The notes beneath the pieces were generated by a model. That model made no database searches, was not told the origin of the DNA, and worked only from the letters and a program-made list of their open reading frames with translations. 64,000 nucleotides of DNA from Cordia subcordata. Lineage: Eukaryota; Streptophyta; Magnoliopsida; Boraginales; Cordiaceae. The stretch covers positions 2,839,501 to 2,903,500 of the forward strand of contig JAPTOF010000021.1 of NCBI GenBank assembly GCA_028554755.1. The letters run 5' to 3'. Positions 36,650 to 48,039 of the stretch are shown here, piece by piece (position 1 is the stretch's first letter; every line of letters starts with the position of its first letter). Position numbers and translations under genes: made by a program.

Positions 36650-37059
36650 CATGCTTGATATTTTGGGAATGAAAATAAAGACAAGTATTTTGATTCCAAT
36701 GACTTTTATAATATTACAAGATTGTCTATTTATCATATTATACATGTTATTATATTAAGCAAAATAATATAGTAGTAGTAGTAATAATAATAATAGCAAT
36801 AATAGTAGTAAAATAAATATATTAACAATATGTTCATAAATATTTTCATGTTTATGATTATATTATTATTTTGATCATCAGACTCCTAATTGGATACGAA
36901 GAATCATCAATATGGTGATTTTTAAGATGAAACGATAGCCCATAATTAGCTATTTACCTGCATATTCAATGTTAGCAATCCAATCCACACTTTTTTATAT
37001 TTATTATTTGTATTATTTATGCTATAAGTTTTGATGACGGTGGAAAGTAGTAAGAAGCA
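36650..37059. other. AT-rich intergenic DNA
   Basis: Contains short AGT and AAT trinucleotide runs at about 36770-36800. No gene seen. Confidence 0.45.
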
Positions 37060-38000
37060 GAATCTAGCAATGAACCTTTTCTTGCTTCTCATGCAATGAA
37101 GAAAACATCAATGTTCAACAAATATTACCATTTATCGCTAATTTGGCATTTGTAATCTTTTGTTGAATTTTTTAAAAAATAAAAAGTGCTGAATTCAAAT
37201 GTGCTTCTGAGCAAAGATGTTTTATTGTTTGGTTAAAAAAACTTAAAATTTACTATTGGAATAAAAAGTAGTTTGTGATTTGTTTGGTTAACATTGCTAT
37301 TTAAAGTGTTATTTATAATTTTATTTATTTGATTTTAATATTTTATATTTTTTTACTTTTAAATTTCTAATTTTTGTCGTTTAATTTTTTAATTTATAAT
37401 TTTTTTTGTTTTAAATTTTAATTTTTACTCTTTTAACCTCTTAAACTTTTATTTTTTTAATTTTCTCAAATATTATTTTTTATTTTTTTTTAAATTTTTA
37501 TTTTTTTTAAGTTTTTAAGTTTTTTAAGTTTCTCCAAGTATCTTTAATCATAAATGATTATATAGTTTACAAAATGCAATTTGAGTTATTTGAGATTTTT
37601 TTTCTTTTTCATAATCAAATATCTTATGCACTTTTTTTTTTTTTAATTTTATCTTTTGCCGAACCAACTTTTTTCTCTCACTGAACCTCAATACTAAACG
37701 TGCTCATACTACTATAGTCGATTAGTAAACCGTGTGGATCACTTCAGCACGAGTCATTCATATTGACTATATATGGAAATCTAGAGGCAGGTCCTCTATT
37801 ATAGTCAATTTTATCAACTAACACGCACGGTTCATTTTGATAACTACCATGACTTTGGAGAAAGCACGTCTTCATTTTGTCTTATTATCTTGAACAAGCC
37901 GACACATCGTAAAGACTAAATTATCTAAAATATTTTCAGAACCAAGATTGAACAAGATTTCGATCTGCCAATCTAAGCCTTGATGTCATAGCCGTGATTA
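37060..38000 (+). pseudogene. LecRK upstream block with a 40-bp 5' exon stub
   Basis: In inverse orientation to 24643-25380 and 60430-61200, the same upstream DNA is read: ctttggagaaagca, gtcttattatcttgaacaagcc, attatctaaaatattttcagaaccaagattgaac. At about 37959-38000 it passes into LecRK coding wording equivalent to GFRSANLSLDGIA (the cgatctgccaatctaagcc stretch). The start codon and signal peptide are deleted and the gene stops being recognisable after about codon 48. This is a further dead copy, on the plus strand. Confidence 0.7.
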
Positions 38001-39129
38001 TATTGTGGTGAATAATTCTTGAAGTTAACCAATACCACAAGACAGAGAATTCATCTTTCTTACTTTTTATTTTTTTACCCTGCACTCCAACCCAACATTC
38101 CATTCCTCTTGGAATTTGAACTTGGGATTTGAGGAAAGTAACCTAACTATTCCCTCATCCCAACATAGAGTTCATCTTTCACAAGAATAAGTTCAATAAT
38201 TGAATTATTCTTTTATTTCGTTTATATATTGATGAATTTGTTTGTCACAATACCATGTTTCATTTGTGACCTCATTTTAGTCACTAAAACGACCAGCATA
38301 CAGAGATGCTCATAATTGTCACAATTTAATTTATCTTTTGTGATAAAAAACTTTGTCATGATAAAGTTGCATCATTTGTGGTTCTATGATATGGTCACCG
38401 TTCGAGTTTTAGTGACTATAATGTCATTATAAAATCTTTTTTGCGATTGTGACACAAAAGTAGTCACAGTCAATTAATTGTAAGTGTAATTTTAATCCCA
38501 ATACTATATGCTTCTGATGAAATTTACTTAACGCTATTTCAACACTAATATTGTTGAATCAATTGTAATGCTAATTTTTAATTGAATAAATGCATAAAAG
38601 TTAAAAAAAAACAAAAAACAATATCAACCCTAGCGCAAAGATTGGCGACACAGAATATAAATCAACGTCTAAAAAGAAAGTAGATGTTGGATATGCAATA
38701 GATTTTAGAATAGTTTGATTGCTATCTTTCAACATACATTACTGACTGGAACACCTATATAGAAGAATAAAATATTTGTTTATAATATAAATGTAATAAG
38801 ATACGTGTTTATAGTATAAATGTTATCAAATTATGCAAACTTTTTTGGCTCAACAAATTCTCTACTTTCATGCTTATGGGCAGTTATAATGCTACCTAAG
38901 ATTACACCCTGCAATTAAACAGGGAAACACCTTTTAATTAAAATGTTAAAGATGAAATGAGAGGTAGAAGAAGACGTCAATATACTGCACAATACCTTAT
39001 AGCCTTCCGTAATTTTGTTTAACCATGGATGCTCAAACCAGGTAGGGAACAAATATTCTCCAATCGGTGTAAAATAATTTAAAACAGTTTAAGCTCATGT
39101 TCCACCCTTCAATTCCTTTGAAATTTGAA
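38001..39129. other. Unassigned intergenic DNA
   Basis: Bases 38230-38470 contain many TGTCACA/TGTGAC words in both orientations (a fold-back pattern), perhaps a degraded CACTA-like miniature element; no boundaries are secure. No gene seen. Confidence 0.35.
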
Positions 39130-39560
39130 TTTTGCTAACTTAATGACCATACATCATTGATATGGGATCAAGCGCAATCCCGTTCTCCTAGTCGACCCAC
39201 CGGACCTGATGGCACGGCGCATACTAACGCTCAACTCTGATCCCCAAGTGAGACCCCGATGTGATCCCTTCGCGTGTCTAGTACACCAACTTGCCAATAA
39301 AACACGCATGTCCCTAAAAATGGCCCATAAATAGTTGCTAAGCACAAAAAGCAAGGTAGGTCTTTTCCTTTTTAAGAAATCTATCACTTCGAGAATATTC
39401 TTTTCCCCATCTTTAAATGTATAATACTTTACTAATTTGAGTGCGGAAGATATAATACTCTACTAATTTGAGCGTCGAAGGTACTTTGGCCTTGTACTAC
39501 ACCAATGTCAAGTCTTTTCTGTTTTGATTGATTCTATCACAGGGATCAGGACACCAGGTA
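39130..39560 (+). repeat. Probable gypsy LTR fragment
   Basis: A comparatively GC-rich patch, followed at about 39430-39490 by 'ctaatttgagcgtcgaaggtac', a wording common near the 3' end of plant Ty3/gypsy LTRs. It occurs as a short 40-bp near-duplicate (actttactaatttgagtgc / actctactaatttgagcgt). The ORF on its minus strand is not a gene. Confidence 0.45.
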
Positions 39561-39861
39561 GGGCATGCTTATGGACCAGTCACACCTAGTACCATGCAAA
39601 TTTTCTAGCACATCATGTAATCGAGAATTGGAATTTTCTAACAAAGAAGATTGATGAGAGCGCGTGTTGTCCTGATCAAAAGTTATTAAAAAAAAGTGCT
39701 TTAAAAAAAGTCAATCCAAATGAAACCTTTCGTTCCCATGCACATAACTTTGAGATATTGACAAGACCGGTGCATGACCTGACAATTTCGACGGGGAACT
39801 TCATTAAAGAAACCAAGGAACATTGCCGGATATATATGCAAATTTGCCGGGATCAATTGAC

Positions 39862-39907
<46 letters not shown>

Positions 39908-40727
39908 GAATTTTCTTTAAAACCATAATATACACAATAGAATTCTTTTAATGGACTCCGTTTAAATATTTTTATTAAACACTTTTAATTAAAAAAATAT
40001 TGTTAAGAAAAACTCATTTATATTTATATTTATCCGCCAATAACTATTGGTTGCCACTCCCAAACTAATGGTGAAACTAATCCTACATGCTTATGATCCA
40101 TCACGAAATGGATCTCCAGCACTTCAAGAATGCAAAAATTACCTTTTCAGCAACCATTAATATTTAATTTTCGTTTAGAGAGCATAACGGCTTTGAAAGA
40201 GGGAAGCACTCCTCTATTTCCATTTGGCTCGATTCTAGCTTATCTCGTGAACTACTGGGAGTATTGCGTGCTTTACTAAATATAATTATTTTAGGATCGC
40301 CAATCGCATTTCCGTTTGAGGTTAATTCTTTTCTTTTTTTTTTCCTATTTTGCATGATTTTGGCACTTACGGGCTGATGGTTATTTGTTCTTGTAGCTCC
40401 TAAAATCAATTAACAGACCAACATTTGTTTTCTTCCTTCTGATCCTAAATTACAAAACCATGACATTGACATCTACTAACTAGCTTAATACACGATGGAA
40501 ATTATGCATTAAAATTTGATCCGAGCTGTAAAGCACTAGTACTTTATAAACCTCATTGGAGACCAAATTGATTGTTTGAGTAGAGTATATTGTGTACATT
40601 ATTCTCTATCGTCCACATGCATTTAAACAAAAAAGTAAAGAAAAGGCAAAAAGGACCAAAAAAAAAAAAGAAGAAGAAGATAGTATCCTCTTCTTGATTA
40701 GTGAGTACATTAATACTTACAACTTCT
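39560..40727. other. Intergenic DNA with a (TA)n run
   Basis: A (TA)n run lies at about 39866-39902. A stub of the Tourist-like MITE end (aagtcaatccaaatgaaacc) lies at about 39708. Bases 40400-40727 are the old 3' flank of the LecRK pseudogene. No gene seen. Confidence 0.5.
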
Positions 40728-42081
40728 TTACAACCCCCAGAAAGAAATGACAGTTTTGCATTTGAGGAAGTATCTGAAAAAGTCTTGTCTATTGAAGATG
40801 AATCTGGTATGATAGAATCATCAAAACCTTCTCCATGGGCAAATTTCAAACCATTGGTTGAACTACCAAGCAATGATGAATCTGGTAGAGCCATAGCACC
40901 CTCTAAATAAAGCACAACTTATTGCATATGCGGCTGCGCCATAGGCTCTATGAGAGCAAAGCAAACCAAGCTTCAACACCAACTCCACTTCTTGTAGAAC
41001 ATAATCAATGCCTAACTTTGGATTAATTGCCTTCAGGATGTCACCTTTAGTCTACCAAGATTACACCACATCGACTAAAATTAGGTTCTCACTTGTTTCT
41101 CGTGGCTATATTGGACATCTACCACAAGTAACCTCGAGCAAAAAGGCCTCAAAAGAATATACATCACTGCTCCTTGCCAGTTCGTGTATACTCAGGGGCA
41201 AGGTATCCAAGTGTTCCAACCACATGAGTAGTTTGAGGGCCATCTTCATGATCATATAACCTTGCCATCTTCATGATCATATAACCTTACAAGATCAAAA
41301 TCACCGAATATTCCGTTGAATTCGACATCTAACAAAACATTACTAGCTTTAATATCCCTGTGTACCACTACTCGCTTCCATTCTTCATGTAGGTAAAGTA
41401 GTCCTGATGCTACTCCTTTGATAACTTGGAATCATTGGCTCCAGTTAAGAGTAAATCTTGGTTGTCCATAGAGAAACTTGTCGAGGCTTCCATTAGGCAT
41501 ACATTCATAAACCAAAAATCGCTCTCCTTTTCTTCGACAGTAGCCCAAAAGTGGTACAAGATTTCAGTGGTGTAATCTACTGATGCTCACAATTTCTGCA
41601 ACAAATTCTCTCATCCCTTGTCTTGATTCGTGAGGGACTCATTAATTTCAATTTTAGAGGTAGGCAAGACACCTCGGTAGACCCTTCCAAACCCCACACT
41701 GCCCAATAACCCTTTACTCCGAAATCCTTCGGTAGCAATATACAAATCTTTGTACTTGAACCTGCGATGTTCATATTCAAGTTCCCAGTACTCGAAAACT
41801 TCGGCATACTTCCTCTTCCTTCTTACATGGTAAATGATGCCTGAAATTTTTAAAAACATTGAAGCTATCAATATTATAGGCAGACCAATTGTCAAGACTT
41901 TGGATTTCTCCTTGGGTCCAACTCTGCGAAGCTTAGATAGCTGCAACTGACCATTTGATGTGATTGTGGCTATGCCATCCAGGCTAAGATTAGCCAATCG
42001 AAATCCATGATAAGTAAAGTAAGTGGCTACAAGGCCATTTAGAATCTGCAGCAACAGTAGTATTACAAGGTTCTACGACCT
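40728..42081 (-). pseudogene. LecRK remnant lacking the lectin domain and start codon
   Basis: The position of the start codon (42079-42081) reads AGG instead of ATG. After a decayed signal peptide and the TYHGFRLANLSLDGIA segment, the reading jumps from NGQLQLS (about codon 56) to the linker KLRRVGPKEKSK (about codon 277), so nearly the whole lectin domain is deleted. The transmembrane segment and P-loop region remain (GSVGFGRVY). The stretch with the catalytic Lys is deleted. A 25-bp tandem duplication (41241-41265 repeated at 41266-41290) shifts the frame near the DFG motif. Further stops occur, including TAA at 40919-40921 at the same codon as in the copy at 22634-24642. The two copies share EYWELEYEHRRF and are sisters. 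Confidence 0.9.
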
Positions 42082-42177
42082 GGTTCAAATTTTTGTTCAG
42101 AAAATCGTGTTGAAAACTTAGTCCACAGTCTACTGAACTATGCAACTTTATAATACTGGCTTGTTCAACATAATAAG
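42082..42177 (-). promoter_or_regulatory. Proximal promoter stub of the dead LecRK
   Basis: About 96 bases match the DNA upstream of the copy at 24642 (ttagtccacagtctactgaactatg... cttgttcaacataataagac). It is cut by the MULE at 42187 and continues at 50184. Confidence 0.75.
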
Positions 42178-42186
42178 ACAAAACGA
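42178..42186 (+). repeat. Target-site duplication of MULE 1, left
   Basis: ACAAAACGA, identical to 50175-50183; 9 bp is the Mutator size. Confidence 0.92.
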
Positions 42187-42278
42187 GGAAATTTTTTATT
42201 TTTACCTTTATTTTGAAAAATTCTTGCAAAAATACCCTAATTTTAAAAATGTTTTTAAAAATATCCTCTTTAGTAAAA

Positions 42279-42299
42279 GACCTACCGAAACGGTAGGTC
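42279..42299. promoter_or_regulatory. Perfect 9-bp-arm hairpin in the MULE 1 subterminal region
   Basis: GACCTACCG, AAA, CGGTAGGTC, followed by a further ACCTACC. Near the opposite end ACGGTAAGT, T, ACTTACCGT (50003-50021) is the counterpart. These are candidate transposase-binding sites. Confidence 0.6.
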
Positions 42300-42345
42300 A
42301 CCTACCATCTCACGCGACTTTCTCAACTCCCAAGCAGGGATCAGA

Positions 42346-42480
42346 TAGTATTGTTATTGTTATTGTTATTGCTATTGTTATTGTTGTTGTTGTTGTTGTT
42401 GTTGTTTTTGTTGTTATTATTGTTATTATTATTATTATTGTTATTATTATTATTAGTAGTAGTAGTAGTAGTGTTATTAT
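42346..42480. repeat. Compound trinucleotide microsatellite
   Basis: Runs of ATTGTT, GTT, ATT and AGT follow each other. The long translated ORF here is just this low-complexity tract. Confidence 0.9.
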
Positions 42481-42550
42481 TTTTTTTATTATGATATTGT
42501 AAATTGGAATTTCAAAATTGTCACTAAATCATAGTTATGTTAATTGTTTG

Positions 42551-45110
42551 ATGGTAGGATATATTATGAATGTCCGCCTTAGACCCGATGATGCCTTCCT
42601 ACTGGTGCATTATGCCCAGCACGAGACACATATACTGACGGGGTATACTTCGTCGAAGGAGCTACGCATACAGCGAGGTGACGGGTATCTGTTTGAGAGG
42701 CTTGAACACCTAGTTGCTCAAGAAGTATTGGCTTGTGTTGTCTTTTATGGGTGTTATAAGGCAGGTTGGCATGAACTTGAGCATGCCCTATTGACTGCAG
42801 TGGTGGAGAGATGGTAAGCAGAGACACACACATTCACCTGCCCGTCGGAAAAGCCACAGTCACCCTACAGGATGTGACTATATTATAGGGTTTACCAATG
42901 TCAAGTGGGGTGATTCTGTACTTAGATAGCACAAGACGAGAATATGATGAGTGGGCCAGGCTTTTTGAGGACCTCTATGGCATTAGGATGGTGTAGGAAC
43001 ATATGGAGATGAGAACCAAGAAAGTAAGGGTGGTCAAGGTGAAGAGGTTATATGCCATGAGTTATCAGGAAACTCTCGATGTTGATGTGGCAGCACGAGG
43101 TGCCCATTTATGGATTTTCGGCTATATAGTTTCCCACATTTTCGCTGATGTCAGTGGTAGTTGGGGGAACATGAATTGGTTGTTTTTGTTGCCGGAACTT
43201 GAGAACGTGAAGAAATTGAATTAAGATGCTGCAGTTCTTGCATATTTGTATAGGCAATTGGATCTCTGCGTTTATTCTGATAGGACCTACTTAAGTGATG
43301 GAGTTACCCTATTGCAAGTATTAACATTAATGATTTTTTTTTACAATTATATTAATTCCTTATTTTAATAATGTTACTATTTATTTGCAATGGTGGATAT
43401 GGGATAGAATTGATTGTTTTCAGCCCATGATCTTTGATTCCAGGGTCCGGGACATAAGGAATATGGTACAAGCTATGGAGCTCAATTGGAAATTGTTGGG
43501 AAAGCCGCACAGTGCAATGTATCTCGTACTAAAAGAGTTTCAAGATATGGCCAATGGGGTCCTATAGTTTGCCATGACATGATTGACAAACTGCAGCCCG
43601 ACCAAGTTCATTTTGATTAGGTCTTTTGGGTCGTATGTTTCATTGTATTGAATATTTATGAAATACAACTAAAATTATTTATTTTTCAAATTTTCCATTA
43701 TAATTTATTTGGCAGCCATTTAAAGGCATACTTGAGGAGCTACCATATTACGATACAGAGGGGTTGAAATGGTAGAGGACTAAGGTACCTCTCATATACA
43801 GTAGCAAAGTTGAGTGGCATAGAGCTGATCGTGTGCTGTGACAATTGGGAATGTGGCAGTCAACCCCATATGCACCTGAGTCACTCATATCCTCGGACCA
43901 TTTAAAATGGAATGAGTTGGTGAAGCAACCGAGGCTAGATCAGTTGCTTGCATATTGGAATAACACTGAGGCAGTTACCGTGAATGGCATCATCAAGGAT
44001 AGGCCAGATCCAGTGCATCTGCAATAGTACATGCAATGATACCAACGTTACTCCATTGTCCAAATCGGTAATGCATCTTGGCTTCAGTATTGTAGGGGCT
44101 ATCTGGGTGTAGCATAAGACGAGCAATTTTTGGTAAGTTTAACAAATTGGTTATAGATGCCTCACGTATGAGTCAAGGATTGTAATATTAATTCTTACTT
44201 TTATTATATATGTTGTGTAAGCTGCAATGATGGGGAAAACATATCATCATTTATGTCGCTCGGTCCAATACCACACCTAAGACACGTCAGTGGTCAAACA
44301 TTTTTGGTCATAGATGGATTATGTGCTGACGCAGACGCAACGGGCATTGGAGCAAATGCATCATAATGATATATTGGTCATGCCCACCTATTATGATCTA
44401 CCGGCTACATTCGCATAGCCTTCTCCTCTGGCACATTGGTCTCAGTAGCCCCTTACTTACCAGTGGATGTAGACGCCGTTACAGTAGCCCTTGGCATATT
44501 ATCTACAGCTAACCTATACACCCCTACAGTAGGTCCCCGCGTCATACCAGTAGGCCTACATACCCCGCAGCAGGCCCCCCGGTCATACTAGTGAGCCCAC
44601 ACACCGTGCAGTAGGCCCCTCCATACCGATAGGCCTAGACGCTATATTATTAGTAGTTGCCCACTCCAACGCAGTGGACTCAGCCGTTGTAGTCGCCTCC
44701 ACCAATGCAGTGGACCCAGCAGTCATAGCAGGCCACTGGATTGTCCTACATACAGTTTTCCCCTGTTAACTAGGGCATCCCGTCGATTACATCAACACTA
44801 TCAACTCTTGTGCGGTCAATTATGTCATCACCATTTTTATATGAGCCAACCCAGATGCACATACCAAGTTCGACAATGATAGAAACTCAGTCTACATAGT
44901 CAAGGGGCCATGGCGACGAGGAGCATTCTGCCTTTGCCCTCCGCATTGAAGGTTATCCAAACCCACCCCAAGATGAGCAAGGTGAGGATCAGCAGCCCAC
45001 GATAGAGGTGTAACAGTCATAGGCGCCACAACCGCAGTGGGCAGGGAAATGCCTAGCTGACTCGTATATTGTGCAGCCAAAACGAGTCTAGCCACACCGC
45101 GCAAAAAAAG
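42551..45110 (+). pseudogene. Plant mobile domain (PMD) protein gene of MULE 1, broken
   Basis: PMD proteins, once annotated as aminotransferase-like or PP7-long-form-like, include the nuclear factors MAIN and MAIL1 and are often carried by transposons. Pieces in order: KAGWHELEHALLTAVVERW then THTFHLPVGKATVTLQDVT (PMD core, with TAA between); LWIFGYIVSHIFADVSGSW (43090-43160); AAVLAYLYRQLDLC; QWWIWDRIDCFQPMIFDSR after a probable intron at about 43321-43390; and EWHRADRVL...GMWQSTP. A Pro/Gln-rich tail at 44400-44720 consists of degenerate repeats of a CCTACAGTAGG-like word. Many in-frame stops. It faces the transposase gene. Confidence 0.8.
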
Positions 45111-45525
45111 GATATCCTGAACGATGTGGGAGATAATGGCTTGTTTATTTATTTTTTTATGTATTTTATCTTTAGTTTTATGTATTTTATCATTACTTTT
45201 ATCTTTATTTCTTTACTTTTATCATTAGATTGCGGTTATATAAGAAGAATTTATTTCACATTAAATTTCATTTTGTGAGTTAATGCACCAATGAAGCTAA
45301 ACTTTTATATATAATGAACAAGATACCAAATATATTTAACATGAAATACATAAGAAAATTTCTAATGATAAAAGTAACCAACATTAAACATTACACCAAT
45401 TCAACGCATTAATCATTACATCAATTCAATAGCATTACATTGCTTTATCAAATACATTATGTTACATTTCCTCACATTACATCCAAACTTTATCATAACT
45501 ATTATGACGCGACGTTAGTTTGATT

Positions 45526-47655
45526 TTAGGGGCACCTGGAGACATCGTGACCTTGTTTACTGCAATTTGAACACCTTCTTCGAGCAACTTGGTCCGAATG
45601 ATCCATCTTGTTAGGGATACGTCTACTGCCAACGGGTTCTCTCCTCTGCTGCAACCTTCCTGGGTTAGGTTGCAACTACCATGCAGGTACCTCTGACCAA
45701 TAATGTATATGTCCTAATGGCTGAAATGGGATGGAATATGTAGCCTTGTAAGCTTTAACCTTATACTCAATCAGGAATAGGGTTGATGCTATTACATTCA
45801 AATGGCACACTAATGCCTGGGCATGCAAACATGGCAAATGACAAGATATCCACTTACCACAACTAAATGTCTTCTCATAAAATCTAACAACCTGTATAGG
45901 ATGTCTGTTAATGTATGATTTGGGCAATCGACCAACCAATACTGTACTGGTTTTATAGTGAAATTGAAACACGTTATGACAATGTGACTCCCTACTTATC
46001 TAACAATTCTCTTATTCTAATCAGGATGACAAATTATTGTCCCGCCAAATGCCTTGCATGTATCGAGTGATTGTAAAAGTATTTGGCACACTTCATAAAA
46101 GTGTGCTACTAACGCTGTGATGGGCAAGTAGCTCGCTCTAACAAGAACACCATTAAAACACTCTACACTGTTCACAGACATCATAACCCACCGATAACCT
46201 TCATCACCACACAACGTCCACATCTCGCAATCTATGTTGGTAAGACAGTCATATGCCCATTTACCAACTCATCTTGGCGTTGGGTCAAAATGCAAAATTT
46301 TCAGCAGTACTTCCATATGTTTGCTAACTTGATTTTCCTTTGCCAACTATCCAGCATAAGTCTTTTATATGCTGGTTGCGTAATTGGTACGACCTATCCC
46401 AATTGTCGTATACTAGTTTGATGGCCTTATTTTAGCCACACCATGCCATCGAATAAGAAATGTCCACTTGAAGGGTGTCCTCAATGTGTGTTTGTACAAA
46501 ACCCACCTCGAAATAAAGCTTATATTTTAAGAAATACATAACCATAGATCCGAACAGCGTAACATTAAGATTTCTATGGTCAGCCCTTCTTCTATCATCA
46601 AAGCAATTATGCACACCCCAATACTTTGTTATTTCAAACTAACGATGTGTAGATTTCCAAATTGCTTGTAATTCCCATTTGCATGTTCTAGGGTTGGAAG
46701 CATTTTTGCAACAAATAAGCCACAAATCTAGTTTAGGCTTCATGACTTTATATTCACGTTATACATTTATCGAGTACATCTGAATAGCCTTAATTACATC
46801 CTTCTTGGATTGGGAAACCATGTCTTTGGCCAATTCTTTCTTGTTTTAGTCCCAAAATAACTGCGTTTTTTGCTTCTCCATGCTATCCATATAATATTCT
46901 TGACTAGCAGTATTGAACTTTGTAGTTTCAAATACCTCGAACATTGGTACCATATTGCTATTCGATCCCACGCCACCACTCAACCCTGCACATCGTACTA
47001 GGCATCATTCTCGTTCAAGGCCATGTCCTCATCTTCTTTATCAAATTCAAATTGAAATGTGTCCATATTCAAGTCCAACACCACACCATGAGATGGCCCT
47101 ATTATGTTAAATGTGCCACATTTAGTGTGGCAAATTCTGCCACAGTTGTCACAATGTTGAACCTTGCATCGTTGTAATTAGATGGTTCAGTATTTAAGTC
47201 GGGAATAATGCCATAACGCAGGAAATCACTGCTTAGTTGCGGAATGTATACGCCATTAGTATTTACTTCAATAATAACATGGGAAAATCACTGCTTGGTT
47301 GTGGAATGTATACATCATTAGTATTTACTTCAATAATAAAATGGGCATTATTCATGTTATTGTGATCATAAGTCATTCAAAACATGTCAATCAATTTTTC
47401 GTCATTATTGATTGTCGCCTCACTAAAATATGGATACTGTGACTCTATGACCCTCGATTGAAAATGATGAGATAACTCAACTATGTCAATGTCACACGCA
47501 AATTGAACTTCCTATAAACATTATAAATGAATTCATTGTACGACGTTTCATGTGTTATTTTAACCTTACAAGCAGGCTTGTAGTTTTATAATCGACACTG
47601 TAAGGGCCATTGTTTTTTGCCCCCTGTAATATAACAGAACACTAACTGTATTAAT
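45526..47655 (-). pseudogene. MuDR-type transposase gene of MULE 1, internally deleted
   Basis: On the minus strand the N-terminus (LLYYRGQK) lies near 47640, then the acidic spacer and the MuDR N-terminal region. KAIKLVYDNWDRSYQ is joined directly to LRNQHIKDLCWIVGKG. Compared with MULE 2 about 470 bp are absent, including the first two catalytic Asp positions of the DDE transposase. Then follow NSVECFNGVLVRA (third catalytic Glu present), a SWIM-type zinc motif (CGK...LPCLHA) and a C-terminal CCHC knuckle (RRRCSNCSKQGHDVSRCP), ending with a stop at 45526-45528. Several stops interrupt it. It cannot be active. Confidence 0.85.
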
Positions 47656-48039
47656 ATATTTGTACTACTTTTAAATATTTTAGGAATTGTATCGGAGTAT
47701 AGAAGAGAAAAGTTGAAATAATTGGAAGGTTTTCAATGATTCAGGGAAGAAAGAGCTAAAGGGTTTATACAGGGTTTAAGGTTTTCAACGATCCAAGGAG
47801 GAATGGAGGGAGGTTTATATAGGGTTTTAAGCTATTTAAAAATGGTAAGAGAAGCATTATAATGGTAGGTCAATTACCTATTTTAGTAAGTGGCCTACCA
47901 TTTTGGTAAAACTTCTATCATTTCGATAGCTTGTTTACCGTAGAACCTACCACTGTGTCAAATCAGTTCAAGAATATATTCGTTTCAGATTCATTTCAGA
48001 TTCAGAATTGATTCCTGATTTTGACCATCAAGCTTTTGG

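Noticed and set aside
38230..38470. Possible fold-back element with TGTCACA/TGTGAC words
   Set aside because: Inverted words are visible but boundaries and target duplication are not.
39154..39387. 77-codon minus-strand ORF with Arg-rich sequence
   Set aside because: It lies in a GC-richer LTR-like patch and resembles no protein family.
42140..42502. 120-codon ORF of Ile/Val/Ser runs
   Set aside because: It translates the compound microsatellite in MULE 1.
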